A program made the translations under genes and the position numbers. This document shows positions 18,867-21,293 of a stretch of DNA of 21,293 nucleotides, in pieces. Below the pieces are notes generated by a model that searched no databases, was not told where the DNA came from, and worked only from the letters and a program-made list of their open reading frames with translations. The number at the start of each line of letters is the position of its first letter. Position 1 is the stretch's first letter. This stretch comes from Folioceros fuciformis (lineage: Eukaryota > Anthocerotophyta > Anthocerotopsida > Anthocerotales), in contig JBNGIO010006314.1 in assembly GCA_049999805.1 (NCBI GenBank), positions 736,919-758,211 on the forward strand. The letters are read 5' to 3'.

Positions 18867-19615
18867 GGAGCCCATTGTTGTATACCTGCCTTCAGGATTG
18901 CTGGCATTCTTATCCCCGTTACAAAATGTCAAGCCCTCCTACATCAGTACTGTCTGCACATGTGGTTGTGCTGGGTGCAGAGAGGTCTTTCGCCGGGCCA
19001 CGTACAAGGGATGCGGGCAATATTCTTTTGTAGTGCATGGCCAATCTTGCTTGATAATATATTCTAGATTATTACAGAAGGATATCCTCTGAATCATAAA
19101 CAAATAAGAAGTTTATTTTAGCAAGAAATATGATTTGTTTAGGTGAACATAAAATATGTATTAAGTACTTAAACTAATTTTAATTAAGACCTTTTATTTA
19201 GTTTCTCATAAATTATGTATAAATGATTATTTGTTGAATTTATTTTTTGAGTAGATTTATTCTGCCCTTCCCGTTGCCCACTCTAGTCATAAAATGGCAA
19301 GTATAGCTTTGTTTGTTGGACAAGTGCGAGTTATCCTAGATCTCACAACATTACCTTAATGTAAGCATCATTTCCAAATATTAGGTGGCAAGTGGGGAAG
19401 GAGTAGGAAGAGACAGGTGGGAAGACGTAGCTACTCATGTGTAGGGCCACCAAAGGTTGGCATGGCAAGGCTAAGCAATGAAAAATAAGGTAGAGGTGCA
19501 CCATTGAAGCGATCAAGGGGAGGAAGTTGTAGTAGTCCACCTAGTATAGTTCAAGCATTGCTTCCTTCCACCAATAAATTACAACTCCCAAAAGCATCCA
19601 TGTAGTGACAAGCAA
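18867..19615. other. 3' flank of the ankyrin gene and AT-rich intergenic DNA
   Basis: The first 150-200 nt probably include the 3' UTR of the ankyrin gene. From about 19030 the sequence turns strongly AT-rich. No open frame in this stretch has a recognisable domain, and I see no RNA gene. Confidence 0.55.
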
Positions 19616-19738
19616 GCCTCTTACAATCACACCTACTTGGTGGAGTCCAAGGTTTAAGAGAAAGGGATTGTGTGTGCCTTGTACAATCACACCTATTTGG
19701 TGGAGTCTAAGGTTTGAGAGAGAGGGATTGTGTGTGCA
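19616..19738 (+). repeat. 60-bp tandem duplication (two copies)
   Basis: tacaatcacacct-ttggtggagt-aaggttt...gggattgtgtgtgc begins at 19622 and again at 19682, giving an exact 60-bp period with about six mismatches. It immediately precedes the possible transposase remnant. Confidence 0.88.
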
Positions 19739-19739
19739 C

Positions 19740-20020
19740 CAGAGATTGTGTTGGACTTGTGCAACTTAGACTACTTGCGTGCAAGTAGACCATATGCAAT
19801 CCTTGCCATCTTCATCCAACCTGTTTTAGGTTCAGCAAGTGCAAATGGAAATTTCTCAAGGTCTAAAAGTACATCAAGTACCTTAAACCAAATGGACATG
19901 CCTCGAGGTCCAACTTCAAGTGCCATTGAGTTCGAAATTATGATTTATCTCTATAAGTATCATGTACAAGAAGAATCCTCTCATCAAGGTCTACAACCTT
20001 GTGTTTTTTTTTTCTTTTTT
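19740..20020 (+). mobile_element. Possible remnant of a hAT transposase C-terminal domain
   Basis: A plus-strand frame contains AILAIFIQPVLGSASANGNF followed by SRSKSTSSTLNQ and then, about 25 residues on, IMIYLYKYH. This order resembles the hAT dimerisation region (a segment like LAxxILxQPxSxSAxERNxS, a basic stretch, then a YxxxNLR-like end), with the key Glu-Arg and Trp replaced. There is no upstream catalytic domain in the window and no terminal repeat was found, so it is at most a decayed fragment. Chance resemblance cannot be excluded. Confidence 0.35.
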
Positions 20021-21220
20021 TATTCCAACGAACGATGACTTCTAAAACGGCTTCAAAATTACAAACTTTTAAATAGTTTCCTAAGTTTTTACCAGAACTT
20101 CAAATGTCATTCAATCCTAACATATGTCTTATGCACACACATATGCTATATGCCATTAAAATCAACTTGCTTAGTTGTACAAGCTTGTATTTTCACTTTT
20201 GGATTTTGATAAGACACTTCTTTGAAAAACAACAAATACACTTGTAGCTTTATTGAAGTATTTGTGCAAAAAAAAAGTATTTGTGCAAAAAAAAAGTACA
20301 CCACTCAAGCACATAAATGCAACACTATTGCTCTTGTCTTTGTCTTCACCAATGCTTGACCAAAGCATAGTGTTATGATAACATCTTCTTCTCCACTTGT
20401 CAAGATAATTAGAACATCACGTGGTAGAGGATACTCATCCACCCCTTAGCTCCGAAGGTTCTAACTCATTAACCAAAATGCAAAAGTGGTGCTAAACACA
20501 ACAAGTACCTAGTGTCTTTGCAACATATTTCAATTGTACATTGATGTTCTTCAATATTCTCCACTTGTTTTTTTATTAAGGAGAAAGCATTTTCAATGGC
20601 TACTCGTCTACAAGAAAACCAAGAATTGAATGCTCTTTGCTATGCATTTTGAAGCATTTTGAAGCCTCCAATGAATACGAATGTGCCTTATTAAACATAA
20701 CTTGAAACATGAAGTAGAGCATAGCATTGATAACTAAAAATAAAATAATTTTGTCTTTCCATAGCCTCACAAGGATGGATGCAAAGTCCACACAAGAGTA
20801 GGTTCCCAAGTTGCCAAAAGTAGTATGCCAATACATGCATCACATTGTAATTGGATTTCATATTGTGTACATCGTCCGACTGCAAAGAATGTGAATATGA
20901 ACTTTGGACCATAACATGAAGCATTAAGCAAAATATAGGCTCCATAACTAAAAATAAGATACTCAATATAATTATGTCAAAGAAAAAAAGAACTAAGACA
21001 AAAGACTCTCAACTTAGGGAAGAGAACAAGTGAAGTCCAAGAAGTAGACACTTAGTAAGGTATAGATGACGAATGAAGATGGAGAGCTAGGGAAAGAAAA
21101 GCAAACCCGGATCACTTGTCCCAAGATAGAATAATGACTCCCTCTTAATTGAAACCCCTAGATATCATTGTCTATCATTTTCACCATGCCCAACTACAAC
21201 TTTGGATGAAATGAGGTCTC
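20021..21220. other. AT-rich intergenic DNA with short repeats
   Basis: I see no supported gene. It contains a 19-bp tandem duplication (gtatttgtgcaaaaaaaaa at 20258 and 20277). It also contains a degenerate longer repeat, in which 20675-20750 resembles 20884-20980 (both with gaat-g-aat-tg, cat-aac-tgaa and ataactaaaaata). Minus-strand open frames here are hydrophobic because of the base composition, and two of them resemble each other because of this duplication. Confidence 0.5.
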
Positions 21221-21221
21221 G

Positions 21222-21293
21222 TACAATACAATACAATACAATACAATACAATACAATACAATACAATACAATACAATACAATACAATACAATA
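21222..21293 (+). repeat. Pentanucleotide microsatellite (tacaa)n
   Basis: A perfect run of the 5-nt unit tacaa fills 72 nt, about 14 copies, up to the last base of the window. The array may continue beyond the window. The absence of interruptions indicates a young, probably length-variable locus. Confidence 0.97.

Overview
This window is nuclear DNA from a land plant. It carries three multi-exon genes of the plant MLO family, a plant-type NUDX9/NUDT22-like Nudix hydrolase, and an ankyrin-repeat membrane protein of the ACD6/PGG type. The introns are short (78-256 nt) and the Nudix gene has no intron. That fits a compact non-seed plant genome such as a bryophyte or lycophyte, but the sequence does not settle the lineage.

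Layout. Positions 1-1080 hold nothing I can identify. Positions 1081-12162 hold three MLO genes head to tail on the minus strand, here called A (4151-1081), B (7782-4720) and C (12162-8799). I reconstructed each from splice sites. Each gives 15 exons, 14 GT-AG introns with the same phases, and an unbroken frame (575, 496 and 587 aa). Ten of the 15 exons have exactly the same length in all three. A 663-nt divergent interval separates C from the plus-strand, single-exon Nudix gene (12826-13674). Positions 13675-15100 are AT-rich and repeat-rich, with a 48-bp minisatellite interrupted by a 100-N assembly gap. Positions 15100-18866 hold a broken ankyrin paralogue (codon 3 is a stop), a further short copy of the 5' region, and a nearly complete ankyrin/PGG-like gene (16894-18866). 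That gene has one frame break, located at a perfect 28-bp palindrome. Positions 18867-21293 are AT-rich, with small tandem duplications, a possible hAT-transposase remnant and a pentanucleotide microsatellite running off the end.

How the genes may relate. MLO proteins are seven-pass membrane proteins that bind calmodulin and, in angiosperms, act as calcium channels; some are powdery-mildew susceptibility factors. ACD6-like ankyrin membrane proteins act in salicylate-linked cell death and defence. NUDT22-type Nudix enzymes hydrolyse UDP-sugars. The window therefore looks like a locally amplifying, possibly immunity-related membrane-protein neighbourhood. No shared regulation can be shown from sequence alone. 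The most notable signals are the strictly conserved MLO exon framework with fast-diverging tails, a C-terminal RLYGK-x-KG motif kept in A and C but lost in B, and the palindrome that coincides with the ankyrin frame break.
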